A stretch of 42,202 nt of DNA, from contig JAVBPA010000016.1 in the NCBI GenBank assembly GCA_031549925.1, forward strand, positions 1-42,202, written 5' to 3'. Positions 25,398-33,879 of the stretch are shown here, piece after piece. The stretch comes from JAVBPA01 sp031549925. GTDB lineage: Bacteria; Bacillota; Clostridia; Oscillospirales; CAG-272. The position numbers were made by a program, and so were the translations under genes. The notes under the pieces were generated by a model. That model was not told the origin of the DNA. It saw nothing but the letters and a program-made list of their open reading frames with translations, and searched no databases. Positions within the stretch are counted from its first letter, which is position 1, and every line of letters starts with the position of its first letter.

Positions 25398-26215
25398 TAA
25401 GAACCTATCACTTCTAAAATATTGCTTCCGTATGCGATATTAAATCTTTTCACAAGCCCCATTTCCCTCCAATTCCAATCAGAACCCTCATCCGGCAAAG
25501 ACTGCACGAATTGCAAAACCACTCCCATATTATAAAGCTCCGTAACGCTTTCTTTCGAATAATCCCCGTTCGGATACGCAAACATAAATATATCTTTTTC
25601 TTTTAACTTTAATTCAAGATAATAAAATGAACGTTCCGCTTGATATATGAATGATTTTAGTCCGGTTTCCGTTAAATTTTTATGCTTCGGCGTATGCGAA
25701 TATATTTTTATGTATCCGCTTTCCTCCATTATTTGAGCTTCTTTCCAGGAAAAATGATTTGAATACGTTGTCATTTCGGTGCACATGAATATAGAAGCGT
25801 ATATTTCATTTTCAACGAGTATCGGGAAAGCTATCGTGTAATTGGAAAGATAACCGTCGTCAAATGTAACTATAAAATAATTCTTTTCGCCGTCATAGTT
25901 TTTTTCCGCATAATCCTCGGCAGATAATGAAATATATCCCGCATCAAGCATTGTTTTCATATCAAGCTCAAATTTTTCAGCGGTCGTAGAATATTCGGGG
26001 TCGTATTTGATATCGCCGTCAATAAATCCGTTTTCGTCGTAAACCAAATTATGATAAAGCAAAACGACAACTGTTCCGCCGCTTCCGTTTATCTCTTCCT
26101 CATCTTCATTATCCGCCGCAAAAACAACTGCCGAAAACATAATATTAAACAAAAACACAAGCAATAAAATAAACGGTACCGCAAATGCTTTAAACAATGA
26201 TGAATCTTTTTTCAT
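25397..26215 (-). CDS. Exported polysaccharide deacetylase (NodB/CE4 domain)
   Basis: The 272-aa protein has an N-terminal signal or anchor segment (AFAVPFILLLVFLFNIMFSA) and a NodB domain. Motif 1 is TFDDG with Asp119/Asp120, motif 2 SHTPKH with His174 and His178, and MFAYPNGDYS lies near the C-terminus. These supply the metal-binding triad of CE4 enzymes that de-N-acetylate peptidoglycan or surface glycans. YHNL near residue 55 is typical of the family. GAGGTTTT precedes the ATG. The first gene of a two-gene operon. Confidence 0.9.
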   Translation of the reverse strand: MKKDSSLFKAFAVPFILLLVFLFNIMFSAVVFAADNEDEEEINGSGGTVVVLLYHNLVYDENGFIDGDIKYDPEYSTTAEKFELDMKTMLDAGYISLSAEDYAEKNYDGEKNYFIVTFDDGYLSNYTIAFPILVENEIYASIFMCTEMTTYSNHFSWKEAQIMEESGYIKIYSHTPKHKNLTETGLKSFIYQAERSFYYLELKLKEKDIFMFAYPNGDYSKESVTELYNMGVVLQFVQSLPDEGSDWNWREMGLVKRFNIAYGSNILEVIGS

Positions 26216-26282
26216 AAAACCTCGGGACAGACAACAGCCTTTTTTGCTGTTACTGATTTTATTATATTCAACAATTTCCTAA

Positions 26283-26311
26283 ATTATAACACGTCTGAAT
26301 TTAATATTCAA
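26283..26311 (-). promoter_or_regulatory. Sigma-A promoter of the deacetylase operon
   Basis: On the minus strand TTGAAT (26306-26311), 17 nt, TATAAT (26283-26288). The leader contains a small hairpin of AACAGC and GCTGTT (26232-26250). Confidence 0.7.
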
Positions 26312-26384
26312 TAATCAATTTGTATTTAAAAAAAATAATGTTTTCATTTTTTTGAATATGTAAAATAACTGTGAACATAAGATG

Positions 26385-26413
26385 TTGACAGCAAAAAAGT
26401 CAGATGTTATAAT
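26385..26413 (+). promoter_or_regulatory. Consensus sigma-A promoter of the AEC transporter gene
   Basis: TTGACA (26385-26390), 17 nt, TATAAT (26408-26413): both boxes are perfect. The leader to the ATG at 26452 is about 30 nt. Confidence 0.85.
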
Positions 26414-26451
26414 GTTGTTTAAAATTTTAAAGAAATTTCAGGTAATACTTA

Positions 26452-27390
26452 ATGCAGCAAACATTCAGCGTAACTTTAAATCAAATGGCTGTCATGTTTA
26501 TATTTATGGCGGCAGGATACATTTTAAACAAAACCAAAATAATACCGGATATAAATTCGGCTTCCGGAAATACATTATCAAGGCTTGAAATGTATATTTT
26601 CATGCCTGCTCTGTGCTTTAATACTTTTTCTTCCAATCTGAATATAAACACTTTAAAGGAAAAGCTTCCGCTGCTTTTTTGGGCGGTAATAATTTTAGCT
26701 GTTACATTCGGTTTGTCGTTTCCCCTTACTCGCCTTTTCACACGTGATAAACTTACATCCGCGATATATATTTACGCTTTCACCATACCTAATTTAGGAT
26801 ATCTCGGTTATCCTCTCGTGGGAGCTGTATTCGGGGAAGAAATCCTTCTTGATTTTATGATATTTACTCTTCCCTTCAATTTGTTTATATACACGGCAGG
26901 AATGTACATATTAAATCCCAAACGCGAATTTTCTATAAAATCTCTGCTCAATCCCATATTAATTTCGATATTTGCCGGTTCCGCCGCAGGTTTGACCGGA
27001 CTTGTTTTACCGAATTTTTTTACAGGTGCGCTGTCAGCCGGTTCTGCCTGCGTAGGTCCGGTTGCGATGATTCTTACCGGAATTGTTTTGGCGAGAAATC
27101 CGGTAATTGAAATGATATCGAATATTAAAATGTATTTGGCTGCCGCTGTCAGGCTTTTGCTGCTGCCTGCGATTATCGGTTTTATTATGTATATAACCGG
27201 GATTGACCGCCATGTAACATTAATTTCCGCATGTATGCTGGCTCTTCCTATGGGTCTTAACAATGTCGTTTTTCCGGAGGCATTCGGCGGAGACAGCAAA
27301 ACCGGAGCGCAGTCATGTTTTATTTCAAACCTTATGGGAATTATAACCGTTCCGTTTGTATACATGCTGCTTGTATATATTTTTAAATAA
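26452..27390 (+). CDS. AEC-family transporter (auxin efflux carrier / malate permease type)
   Basis: The 312-aa protein is nearly all membrane helices (about ten). It shows the AEC pattern: FMAAGYILNKTKIIPD at the start, LEMYIFMPALCFNTF, FTIPNLGYLGYPLVGAVFGE, then a second five-helix half ending in MLALPMGLNNVVFPEAFGGD. AEC proteins export or exchange organic acids such as malate; the substrate here is unknown. The ribosome binding site is weak despite a consensus promoter. It probably heads a short operon with the two following genes. Confidence 0.9.
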   Translation: MQQTFSVTLNQMAVMFIFMAAGYILNKTKIIPDINSASGNTLSRLEMYIFMPALCFNTFSSNLNINTLKEKLPLLFWAVIILAVTFGLSFPLTRLFTRDKLTSAIYIYAFTIPNLGYLGYPLVGAVFGEEILLDFMIFTLPFNLFIYTAGMYILNPKREFSIKSLLNPILISIFAGSAAGLTGLVLPNFFTGALSAGSACVGPVAMILTGIVLARNPVIEMISNIKMYLAAAVRLLLLPAIIGFIMYITGIDRHVTLISACMLALPMGLNNVVFPEAFGGDSKTGAQSCFISNLMGIITVPFVYMLLVYIFK

Positions 27391-27406
27391 ACTAAAAAAG
27401 ATTGGA

Positions 27407-28015
27407 TTGATTTTTATCAAAAATGTAAGAAAAATTATTTGTTCGGTAAATTCTCCTGAAATTTCTGCTTTGCTTGATTTGATAGAAACACAAAGTAAAA
27501 CGACGTTGGGAAATTGGGTTTTATCATATGCGGAAGAAAAATTTATCCCGATATATAAAAAAACGTTTTCTGATGACCGTCTTTATTTAACATTAAAAGC
27601 GGCAAAGGATTGGTTTGATAAAAAAATCAAACTTCCCGAAGTTAAAAATTATATTTACGATTGCCATACCGCCGCAAAGGAAGCATATGAATACCCCGCA
27701 GCTCAAGCGGCGGCACGCGCCGTAGCTCATTCCGCTTCTGTTGCACATACCGCTTCTCATACTCTGGGTTTTGCTATCTACGGAATAACCGCGGTATTAT
27801 ATGACAGTACGGGAACAAATGAAACCAAACAGACCTATGACACATTGGCGGGGGAAGAATGTTTCAGGATGGAAGAAGCTCTTCGCCGGATTGCAATAAC
27901 AGACGAAAAAAATCCCGCAAAAATAAACTGGGGTCCGATGAAAGCAAACGGAGCTTTGTTTGAACGATGCTATAATTTAAATACCAAAATAAAATCCGTT
28001 TCTCAGGACAAATAA
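27407..28015 (+). CDS. Putative immunity protein (Imm-5-like family)
   Basis: The core AAKDWFDKKIKLPEVKNYIY, YEYPAAQAAARAVAHSASVA, HTASHTLGFAIYGITA and EECFRMEEALRRIAI with NPAKINWGPMK matches the family annotated as Imm-5-like putative immunity protein. A role against a toxin is by annotation only; no toxin or secretion gene is adjacent. An ATG at 27356 overlaps the upstream gene and gives an unlikely N-terminus, so the TTG at 27407 (202 aa) is preferred, with a weak ribosome binding site. The family is all-helical and cytoplasmic. Confidence 0.75.
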   Translation: MIFIKNVRKIICSVNSPEISALLDLIETQSKTTLGNWVLSYAEEKFIPIYKKTFSDDRLYLTLKAAKDWFDKKIKLPEVKNYIYDCHTAAKEAYEYPAAQAAARAVAHSASVAHTASHTLGFAIYGITAVLYDSTGTNETKQTYDTLAGEECFRMEEALRRIAITDEKNPAKINWGPMKANGALFERCYNLNTKIKSVSQDK

Positions 28016-28074
28016 TTTAAATAAAAGGCAAAAGCTTTAATAATTTATTATACTTTTTCGGAGGTGATTATTTC

Positions 28075-28656
28075 GTGAAAAAAAGGATTATTATAGCGGG
28101 AGTTCCCCGCGCGGGGAAAAGCACTGTTTCCAATCTCATATCAGAAAAATACGGCTATAACCATATAAGCATGGATTCAATTATCGCGGGATTCGAACAA
28201 AATTTTCCGGAGCTTGGGATAAATACATATGCCGATTTGTCTTCATTTGATATACTTAAAAATATCAGCGCAAAAATCGCACCCTTTATTTCTTCAATGA
28301 TGGGAAGCGGTGAATACGATGAATTTAAACGCGGTTCTGTTTATGATATTTATCAGCTTCTCCCTTGTGATTATGTAAAACATATAGATTCTAAAATATG
28401 CGGTATTTATTATTTTATCACATCCGAAGTAACGCCTGAGGAGCGTTATGATATATTAAAAAAATTCGATACCGAAAGAGATTATACCTTCTATAAAACC
28501 GAGCAGGAACTGAGGGAGGGCTGCGGATATATAGTTGAGCAAAGCAAATATATCGCAGAAGAATGCAAAAAATATAACCTGCCTTATTTTGAAACAGCTT
28601 TTAACCGAATTGATGTTATTGATTCTTTTATTAATATGATTTCACATCAAGGATGA
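28075..28656 (+). CDS. P-loop nucleoside/nucleotide kinase-like protein
   Basis: The 193-aa protein starts at a GTG, set by a perfect GGAGGTGA 7 nt upstream. It opens RIIIAGVPRAGKSTVSNLI (Walker A GVPRAGKS), followed by YNHISMDSIIAGF, a typical substrate-binding strand with Asp. The length and layout fit small-molecule kinases of the adenylate or shikimate kinase type. The C-terminal half has several Cys and Tyr and no motif I recognise. Substrate is unknown. It lies 59 bp after the Imm-5-like gene. Confidence 0.75.
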   Translation: MKKRIIIAGVPRAGKSTVSNLISEKYGYNHISMDSIIAGFEQNFPELGINTYADLSSFDILKNISAKIAPFISSMMGSGEYDEFKRGSVYDIYQLLPCDYVKHIDSKICGIYYFITSEVTPEERYDILKKFDTERDYTFYKTEQELREGCGYIVEQSKYIAEECKKYNLPYFETAFNRIDVIDSFINMISHQG

Positions 28657-28738
28657 AAATAATTCAATTGTTTTTTACTTTTGTTACATAATTCCATGAT
28701 TTATGATTGAATAAACAAGGTATTTTAACAAAATATAC

Positions 28739-28767
28739 TTGAATTTTCTCGCAAGTTGTAGTATCAT
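28739..28767 (+). promoter_or_regulatory. Candidate promoter of the SLH-protein gene
   Basis: TTGAAT (28739-28744), 17 nt, TATCAT (28762-28767). The leader would be about 175 nt and contains the paired palindromes at 28774 and 28845. Confidence 0.45.
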
Positions 28768-28773
28768 GTCCTC

Positions 28774-28858
28774 GTATATTATACTTTTGTTTAATTCGTA
28801 TATCATTTTTCAGCCGGTACGTTTATAATGCTTTTATTAAATTTGTATATTATACTTT
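28774..28858. repeat. Paired palindromic sites GTATATTATACTTT
   Basis: An identical 14-mer occurs at 28774-28787 and 28845-28858, 71 bp apart. Its first 11 bases are a palindrome (GTATA-T-TATAC). Both lie in the leader of the SLH-protein gene and could be operators. Confidence 0.45.
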
Positions 28859-28950
28859 AATAAAATGTTCAATACAGATCTGTTTTGCTGCGGATTTATA
28901 TTGAAATGAGTAAAAAAATTTCCCCATATAAATTAATCGGGAGGATATCA

Positions 28951-31719
28951 ATGAAAAAAAGTACAAAAATTATTTCAATCGCAGCGGCAATATTACTGAC
29001 AGTTTCATTAATCGCAGTAGGTGTATACGCGCACACTTTCCGTGATGTAAGCGAATACGATACGGCTATTACAACTTTAAACACTCTGGAAGTTATAGTA
29101 GGTTTTAACGATTACGAATTTAAACCGAACGAAAACATAACACGCTGGCAAATGGCTCTGCTTATAACAAAGCTTGTAACGGGCGACACTGACGGAAACA
29201 ACTGGATTTCTCCTCAGGGGCGTACTTTTACATTTACCGATATAACCAACGCCGCCCATTACGGAGGTTCTATTGCGTATGCGGCTTCAAACGGCATTAT
29301 AATAGGACGCAACGAAACCACATTCGATCCCACAGCCGGTATTATATTACAGGATGCAGCCACAATGCTTATTCGCGCTCTCGGTTATCCCAGAGCAAAT
29401 TATGATATAAATTATCCGAATTCTTACATAAACAAAGCCGCCGAATTAAAATTATTTGACGGACTCAGCAATAATATCGGATATACGAGCACATTAACCC
29501 GCGGTCAGACGGCTCAGTTATTATATAACGCGCTTTACGCGGAGAAAAACAACGGAAGCACAATTGCATCCGATGTATTCAAATATGTAGACAAAACTGT
29601 TGTAATCGCGGCAACCGATACTCAGCGTATAGACAGCGGCGTCGCTTATACATCATCTCCGAACAGAGTAACTCTCTGCGAATTAAATCCGAACGGAACG
29701 GTCGGAGGAGTTTTAACTACTCAAACTATTTCCGCTCTCGGAATTTCAAATCCCAACGAATTAATCGGCGCGTCCTATCATATGGTAGCGCTTGACAATT
29801 ACAGCACGATTCTTGAGTTTGAATCAAACAAAAGAGTTGATATGTCATATAAAACAAATTCAATTTTTGTTACGGGTTCAAATTCAAATTCCATAACAAT
29901 CGACGGTGTTTCGTACAAAGTTGTTACCAAATATTCACAGCCGCTTGTCAGCGCAGTCCGTCCGCAGGAGCGCGAGCTTATAGTATACGGCTGGGGTGAA
30001 ATGCACACGCAGGGACAGCCTCTAACAGCCGGCGAAATGTTCGGAACGACTTCGTACTACAAAATGACAGGCTATGACGACAACGAAGACGGTACAATTG
30101 ACCGTGTTCTCTATACTCCTTACACTTTCAGCACCTTTGAAAAAACATCAACAAAAATCACAATCAATGGTGTTTCCAAAAAAGAACTCAATGTTTCGGA
30201 CACAATAATAACAGGCGAAACTCCTGTTTCGGGAAACTGTATAATATATTCATACAATAGTCAAAGAAAAGTTCTTGATATAGCGGAAACATATGCTATA
30301 TCAACGGGAACAATTTCTTCTTATAATCTTACCAATTCTACAATCGAAATTTATACAAGCTCCTCGGCTTCTTCGCTGAAAGCTTTTGTACTCGGCGACC
30401 CGGGACTCTACGGAGCGCAGGCGGCAACAGTAGCAAAACCTCTTACAACAGCATCAAGCTCAACTATATATTACAATACCGTAGTCAAATATGTCACAGA
30501 AGGCTCGAATTTGCTTTATCTTGAAGTTGACAACACAAATTCAGGTCTCGGAGGGACAGGCTTTGCGGCGTATACAGATGTCGCTATTATAACCAACGTA
30601 GAAACAAGCAACGTAGCGAACGGTTATCTGCGTATTACGGTTTACACCATGTCCGGCGGTTCGGAGATTATGTACGCAACGCAAATAAATTCACAAAGTG
30701 TTGTTTCAAATTATTCGACAGTCCAAAAGGGAGATATAATACAATTTTCAGAATCTCCTGTCACCATCCCCGGTTCAACCCAAAAAACATATAATATTAA
30801 ACCGTTTAACGCATCTCCCTTTGCAACGCTGACGTCATCTTCGGCTTATTATTACTACATCGGCTGTAACGGAACTAATTTGGGACTGGGTTATTCATTA
30901 TCAACTTCAGGTAATATCACATATTACGCCGACGTAAAAATCGATACCACAACCATAATATATTATTCGGTCGACGGTTTGACCGTACAAAAACTCAGCA
31001 CCACGAATCTCATAAACGGATATCCCACAAGAATTGATAACAATTTCTCGATGTATGTATCATACGGAGTGTCAGGCGGCACAACCGCTAAATTCGTATA
31101 TATCCGTCCGAAGCCCTCAACAACTACCGTAAATGATTCATCATCCTTTACCCACATAGTATATTTAAGCCCGGCTTCCATAAGCGAAAAATATACCAAT
31201 CCAAGCGGCGGCGGAATTGTTTTCCCCAAAGGTATAAGTTTATTTGCCGGCGAAGTTATAAATCAGCTTTATTTATCCGGAGATATAATTGATGTAAACC
31301 ATCCGATTCCCCAGGTACCCGGATATTATAAAGTCGCGTATGTCAACAGCCTTTGGAAAATAGTTGATACTCTGCCGATTAAATCTTCTTTAAATTCATT
31401 GAATGTATCGGCTATTTACAAAACTTCCAGCAGCAGCAGCGGACAAATTACCAATTTCAGAATCGCAACGACCGGATCTTATTCTTATCAGGTAGATGTA
31501 GACGGAGTAAGTTATAAAACAAACACTGTATATATTTACGGATTCAATCCCGATGCGAATTATGAACTGGTAAAGAAAACCGCGAGTGAATTAAGCTCAT
31601 ATTCAAACGCATTCTCAACAAACTCAAGCCTTATAATGGACGGTCATGTATTCTTCTCGGGACTTACAACCGGTAATATAGCAACTGCTATTACGATAAT
31701 AATGGATCCGCTTGTATAA
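28951..31719 (+). CDS. Secreted S-layer homology (SLH) domain protein
   Basis: GGGAGGATATCA sets the ATG at 28951, giving 922 aa. The signal peptide is IISIAAAILLTVSLIAVGVYA. Three SLH repeats cover about residues 28-205 (HTFRDVSEYDTAITTLNTLE, ITRWQMALLITKLV, YGGSIAYAASNGIIIGRNET, LTRGQTAQLLYNALY). They anchor proteins to pyruvylated secondary wall polymers. The remaining 700 residues are Ser/Thr/Tyr/Asn-rich beta sequence with repeated SITIDGVSYK and YQVDVDGVSYK strands, without a catalytic motif. A structural surface or S-layer-associated protein is likely. Confidence 0.88.
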   Translation: MKKSTKIISIAAAILLTVSLIAVGVYAHTFRDVSEYDTAITTLNTLEVIVGFNDYEFKPNENITRWQMALLITKLVTGDTDGNNWISPQGRTFTFTDITNAAHYGGSIAYAASNGIIIGRNETTFDPTAGIILQDAATMLIRALGYPRANYDINYPNSYINKAAELKLFDGLSNNIGYTSTLTRGQTAQLLYNALYAEKNNGSTIASDVFKYVDKTVVIAATDTQRIDSGVAYTSSPNRVTLCELNPNGTVGGVLTTQTISALGISNPNELIGASYHMVALDNYSTILEFESNKRVDMSYKTNSIFVTGSNSNSITIDGVSYKVVTKYSQPLVSAVRPQERELIVYGWGEMHTQGQPLTAGEMFGTTSYYKMTGYDDNEDGTIDRVLYTPYTFSTFEKTSTKITINGVSKKELNVSDTIITGETPVSGNCIIYSYNSQRKVLDIAETYAISTGTISSYNLTNSTIEIYTSSSASSLKAFVLGDPGLYGAQAATVAKPLTTASSSTIYYNTVVKYVTEGSNLLYLEVDNTNSGLGGTGFAAYTDVAIITNVETSNVANGYLRITVYTMSGGSEIMYATQINSQSVVSNYSTVQKGDIIQFSESPVTIPGSTQKTYNIKPFNASPFATLTSSSAYYYYIGCNGTNLGLGYSLSTSGNITYYADVKIDTTTIIYYSVDGLTVQKLSTTNLINGYPTRIDNNFSMYVSYGVSGGTTAKFVYIRPKPSTTTVNDSSSFTHIVYLSPASISEKYTNPSGGGIVFPKGISLFAGEVINQLYLSGDIIDVNHPIPQVPGYYKVAYVNSLWKIVDTLPIKSSLNSLNVSAIYKTSSSSSGQITNFRIATTGSYSYQVDVDGVSYKTNTVYIYGFNPDANYELVKKTASELSSYSNAFSTNSSLIMDGHVFFSGLTTGNIATAITIIMDPLV

Positions 31720-31754
31720 GGTACGATAGGCAAAAAAAAACAATATATTAACTA

Positions 31755-31820
31755 TAGACTTCCTGCATAATTGAAAAATCGAAGATTTTTATAAATCGCA
31801 AGAGTTATATAGGAAGTCTA
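31755..31820. mobile_element. 66-bp MITE-like inverted-repeat element or IS end remnant
   Basis: TAGACTTCCT (31755-31764) and AGGAAGTCTA (31811-31820) are exact terminal inverted repeats, extended by ATAA and TTAT after two mismatched bases. Inside is a hairpin with arms AAAAATC and GATTTTT. No coding capacity. It could instead be a large RNA hairpin. Confidence 0.5.
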
Positions 31821-31826
31821 ATACAA

Positions 31827-31851
31827 AAAGGGAGATTTTAAGTCTCCCTTT
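31827..31851 (+). terminator. Terminator-like hairpin after the SLH gene
   Basis: AAAGGGAGA (31827-31835) pairs with TCTCCCTTT (31843-31851). The T-run is short (CTTTAAATTTG), so termination may be incomplete. Confidence 0.5.
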
Positions 31852-31896
31852 AAATTTGAAATTAATTAGATAAGTTAAATAAGGATAATAAAACAA

Positions 31897-32490
31897 ATGA
31901 AAATTCCATCATTGCAGCAGGCTCAAAAAATGCTTGAAACAGCTTCGGCGATGAATTTTGGTCCGTGGATCGCCCATTCAAAAACAGCGGGAAAATGTGC
32001 TTACGCAATTGCCGAAAAATGCGGTGATTTAGATCCCGAAGCCGCGTATATTTTCGGCTTGCTGCATGATATCGGCAGGAGAGAGGGCGTATATAACATG
32101 CTCCATATTTGGCACGGATATTCATATATGAAGGATTTAGGTTACGACGACTGCGCGAGGATAAGCATAACACATTCGTTTCCGGTGATAAAAGATATCC
32201 GTTCTTTCACCGGAGTAAACGATTGCTCCGATGAAATATATGAATTTATACGAAATTTTTTATGCTCCGCCGAATACAGCGACTATGATAAATTAATCCA
32301 GTTATGCGACGCTCTAGCCATGCCGGACGGTCCCTGTATTATAGAAAAACGTTTAATCGATGTGGCAATACGGTATGGAGTCGTTCCTCTTTCTGTTGAA
32401 AAATGGAAAGGATATTTAAGTATACGCAAATATTTTGAGGATAAAATGAATTGCAATTTATATTCCCTGTTCGATAATCTGGTTTTATAA
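31897..32490 (+). CDS. HD-domain phosphohydrolase-like protein
   Basis: The 197-aa protein has the HD pattern: WIAHSKTAGKCAYAIAEK (first His), IFGLLHDIGRREGV (HD), then ARISITHSFPV and LIQLCDALAMPDG (metal Asp). HD proteins hydrolyse phosphoesters such as nucleotides or cyclic dinucleotides; the substrate is not visible. AAGGATAA precedes the ATG. DNA similar to its 3' end recurs at 36249-36380, where the frame runs nine codons past the point corresponding to this gene's stop, so this copy may be slightly shortened. Confidence 0.85.
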   Translation: MKIPSLQQAQKMLETASAMNFGPWIAHSKTAGKCAYAIAEKCGDLDPEAAYIFGLLHDIGRREGVYNMLHIWHGYSYMKDLGYDDCARISITHSFPVIKDIRSFTGVNDCSDEIYEFIRNFLCSAEYSDYDKLIQLCDALAMPDGPCIIEKRLIDVAIRYGVVPLSVEKWKGYLSIRKYFEDKMNCNLYSLFDNLVL

Positions 32491-32563
32491 AAACTTTTTT
32501 ATAATAAATTCCCAAAAAAACACAACATTTTAATTATAAAACCGTGGTAAAATATCCGTAAGG

Positions 32564-32850
32564 GCGATTCGTAATCGCCCGCGTTCCATCGTTCCATCGT
32601 TCTATTGTTCCATCGTTCCCGCGTCCCATCGTTCCATCGTCCCATCGTTCCATCGTTCCATCGTCCCAATTTCCTAGCGTCCAATTTTCTGTCAGCAATT
32701 AATTAATAAAATAATACACATGTGGTTTGACAAAAAACATATTTATCAACATGTGTGTTTGAATAATTTGTGATTTGTTTGATTGATAAATATCCGCAGG
32801 TTGTTGTCCTTGGTAAGGTGTTTTGCTTTTTGCGGGCGATTACGAATCGC
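32564..32850. repeat. Inverted 19-bp repeats flanking an 8-bp tandem repeat array
   Basis: GCGATTCGTAATCGCCCGC (32564-32582) is the exact inverse of GCGGGCGATTACGAATCGC (32832-32850). Each is itself a hairpin. Directly inside the left one are eleven 8-bp units (32583-32670) of GTTCCATC and variants GTCCCATC, GTTCCCGC. A further exact pair ACACATGT and ACATGTGT lies at 32716-32756. This is the 414-bp gap between the convergent genes ending at 32490 and 32905; no gene is seen. Confidence 0.8.
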
Positions 32851-32904
32851 ATACGATTTTGCTCAATGTTATCGTTATGTAATATAGCGGATGTATTTTA
32901 ATTA

Positions 32905-33879
32905 TTATAATTGTATAATTATAGATTGATCTTCAATGAGCTTTATATCATGCTGAATTAATATAAGGCCTTTTACTATATCCTTTACATTTGGAATCGG
33001 TTTGTTAAATGTAAATGTAAGGGTATATAAATTTGTTTCGTTGTTATATACAGGTATTTTAGCGCCTAATTCTCCGTTTTGAGATATTGAACTTTCTCCG
33101 TCTGTCGGTATAATAAGAGGCTGTACAACCATACCATCGTATTTGTAAGTTATAGTAATATCCTCATCAGTTACTACACAGCTTTCTATTGATACATTTC
33201 CATATTCGCTTTGTTTGAATTTTTGCGGCAGAATGTTTATATCAAATTTTGATTCTAAATAATATTCTCTCGGATCTACTTTTGAACCGTCCGGATATTC
33301 TTCGGGATATATTCCGTCGAATATAATAATTTCGGGGATTGTACTTGAATTATAAGGTATTAATTTCAAAAATTCAACGTCGGATGGTACATTTCCGAAA
33401 AATTCAACCGTATACGTTTTATCTTCATTCCAATCTTTTTGGGCTTCAAGATATCCATTTGTTAAATGCCCGTAAAAATTGCCTTTATTGTCAACGATAA
33501 AAAAATCGGAAAATAATGCTTTAAATGAGTTGCTTCCGGCTTTTTCAGTAATAACCATTGTATTACTGCCGAAGGGAGACAAGCTGATGTTGTTTATAAT
33601 TATATTATGTTCTGCTTCCGTGATATAATTTGAAAAACGCTGTGAAATTGCGGCAGGCAAATCTAATTTAAAAATCAACGGAACGGAAGCAATAACAGTA
33701 ACAGTAAATATAACAAAAATCGCTGCAATTATAAGCACTGTTTTCAATTTTCGCTCTTTAAAAACCGATGATTTTATCTGCGACTGAAATTTTTGCCGGA
33801 TGTTTTTATACATTCGAATTTCGGTTTCTTCGTTCGGAGCAATTTTATCCCATGCTTTTATAATTTTTTCATTTTTCAT
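32905..33879 (-). CDS. Anti-sigma-factor-like membrane protein
   Basis: The 324-aa protein begins IIKAWDKIAPNEETEIRMYK, a start common in clostridial anti-sigma proteins of the DUF4179 type. One membrane helix follows (LKTVLIIAAIFVIFTVTVIASV, about 45-68), then an extracellular beta-rich domain of about 250 residues. The N-terminal cytoplasmic part would hold the sigma factor and the outer part sense a signal. It has no zinc-finger HxxxCxxC. Its ATG lies 11 bp inside the upstream sigma gene, after AAAGAGG, which ties it to that sigma factor. Confidence 0.78.
   Translation of the reverse strand: MKNEKIIKAWDKIAPNEETEIRMYKNIRQKFQSQIKSSVFKERKLKTVLIIAAIFVIFTVTVIASVPLIFKLDLPAAISQRFSNYITEAEHNIIINNISLSPFGSNTMVITEKAGSNSFKALFSDFFIVDNKGNFYGHLTNGYLEAQKDWNEDKTYTVEFFGNVPSDVEFLKLIPYNSSTIPEIIIFDGIYPEEYPDGSKVDPREYYLESKFDINILPQKFKQSEYGNVSIESCVVTDEDITITYKYDGMVVQPLIIPTDGESSISQNGELGAKIPVYNNETNLYTLTFTFNKPIPNVKDIVKGLILIQHDIKLIEDQSIIIQL

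Noticed and set aside
32499..32684. Open frame encoding GRWNDGT-like repeats
   Set aside because: It is a translation of the 8-bp tandem array, without a start signal.
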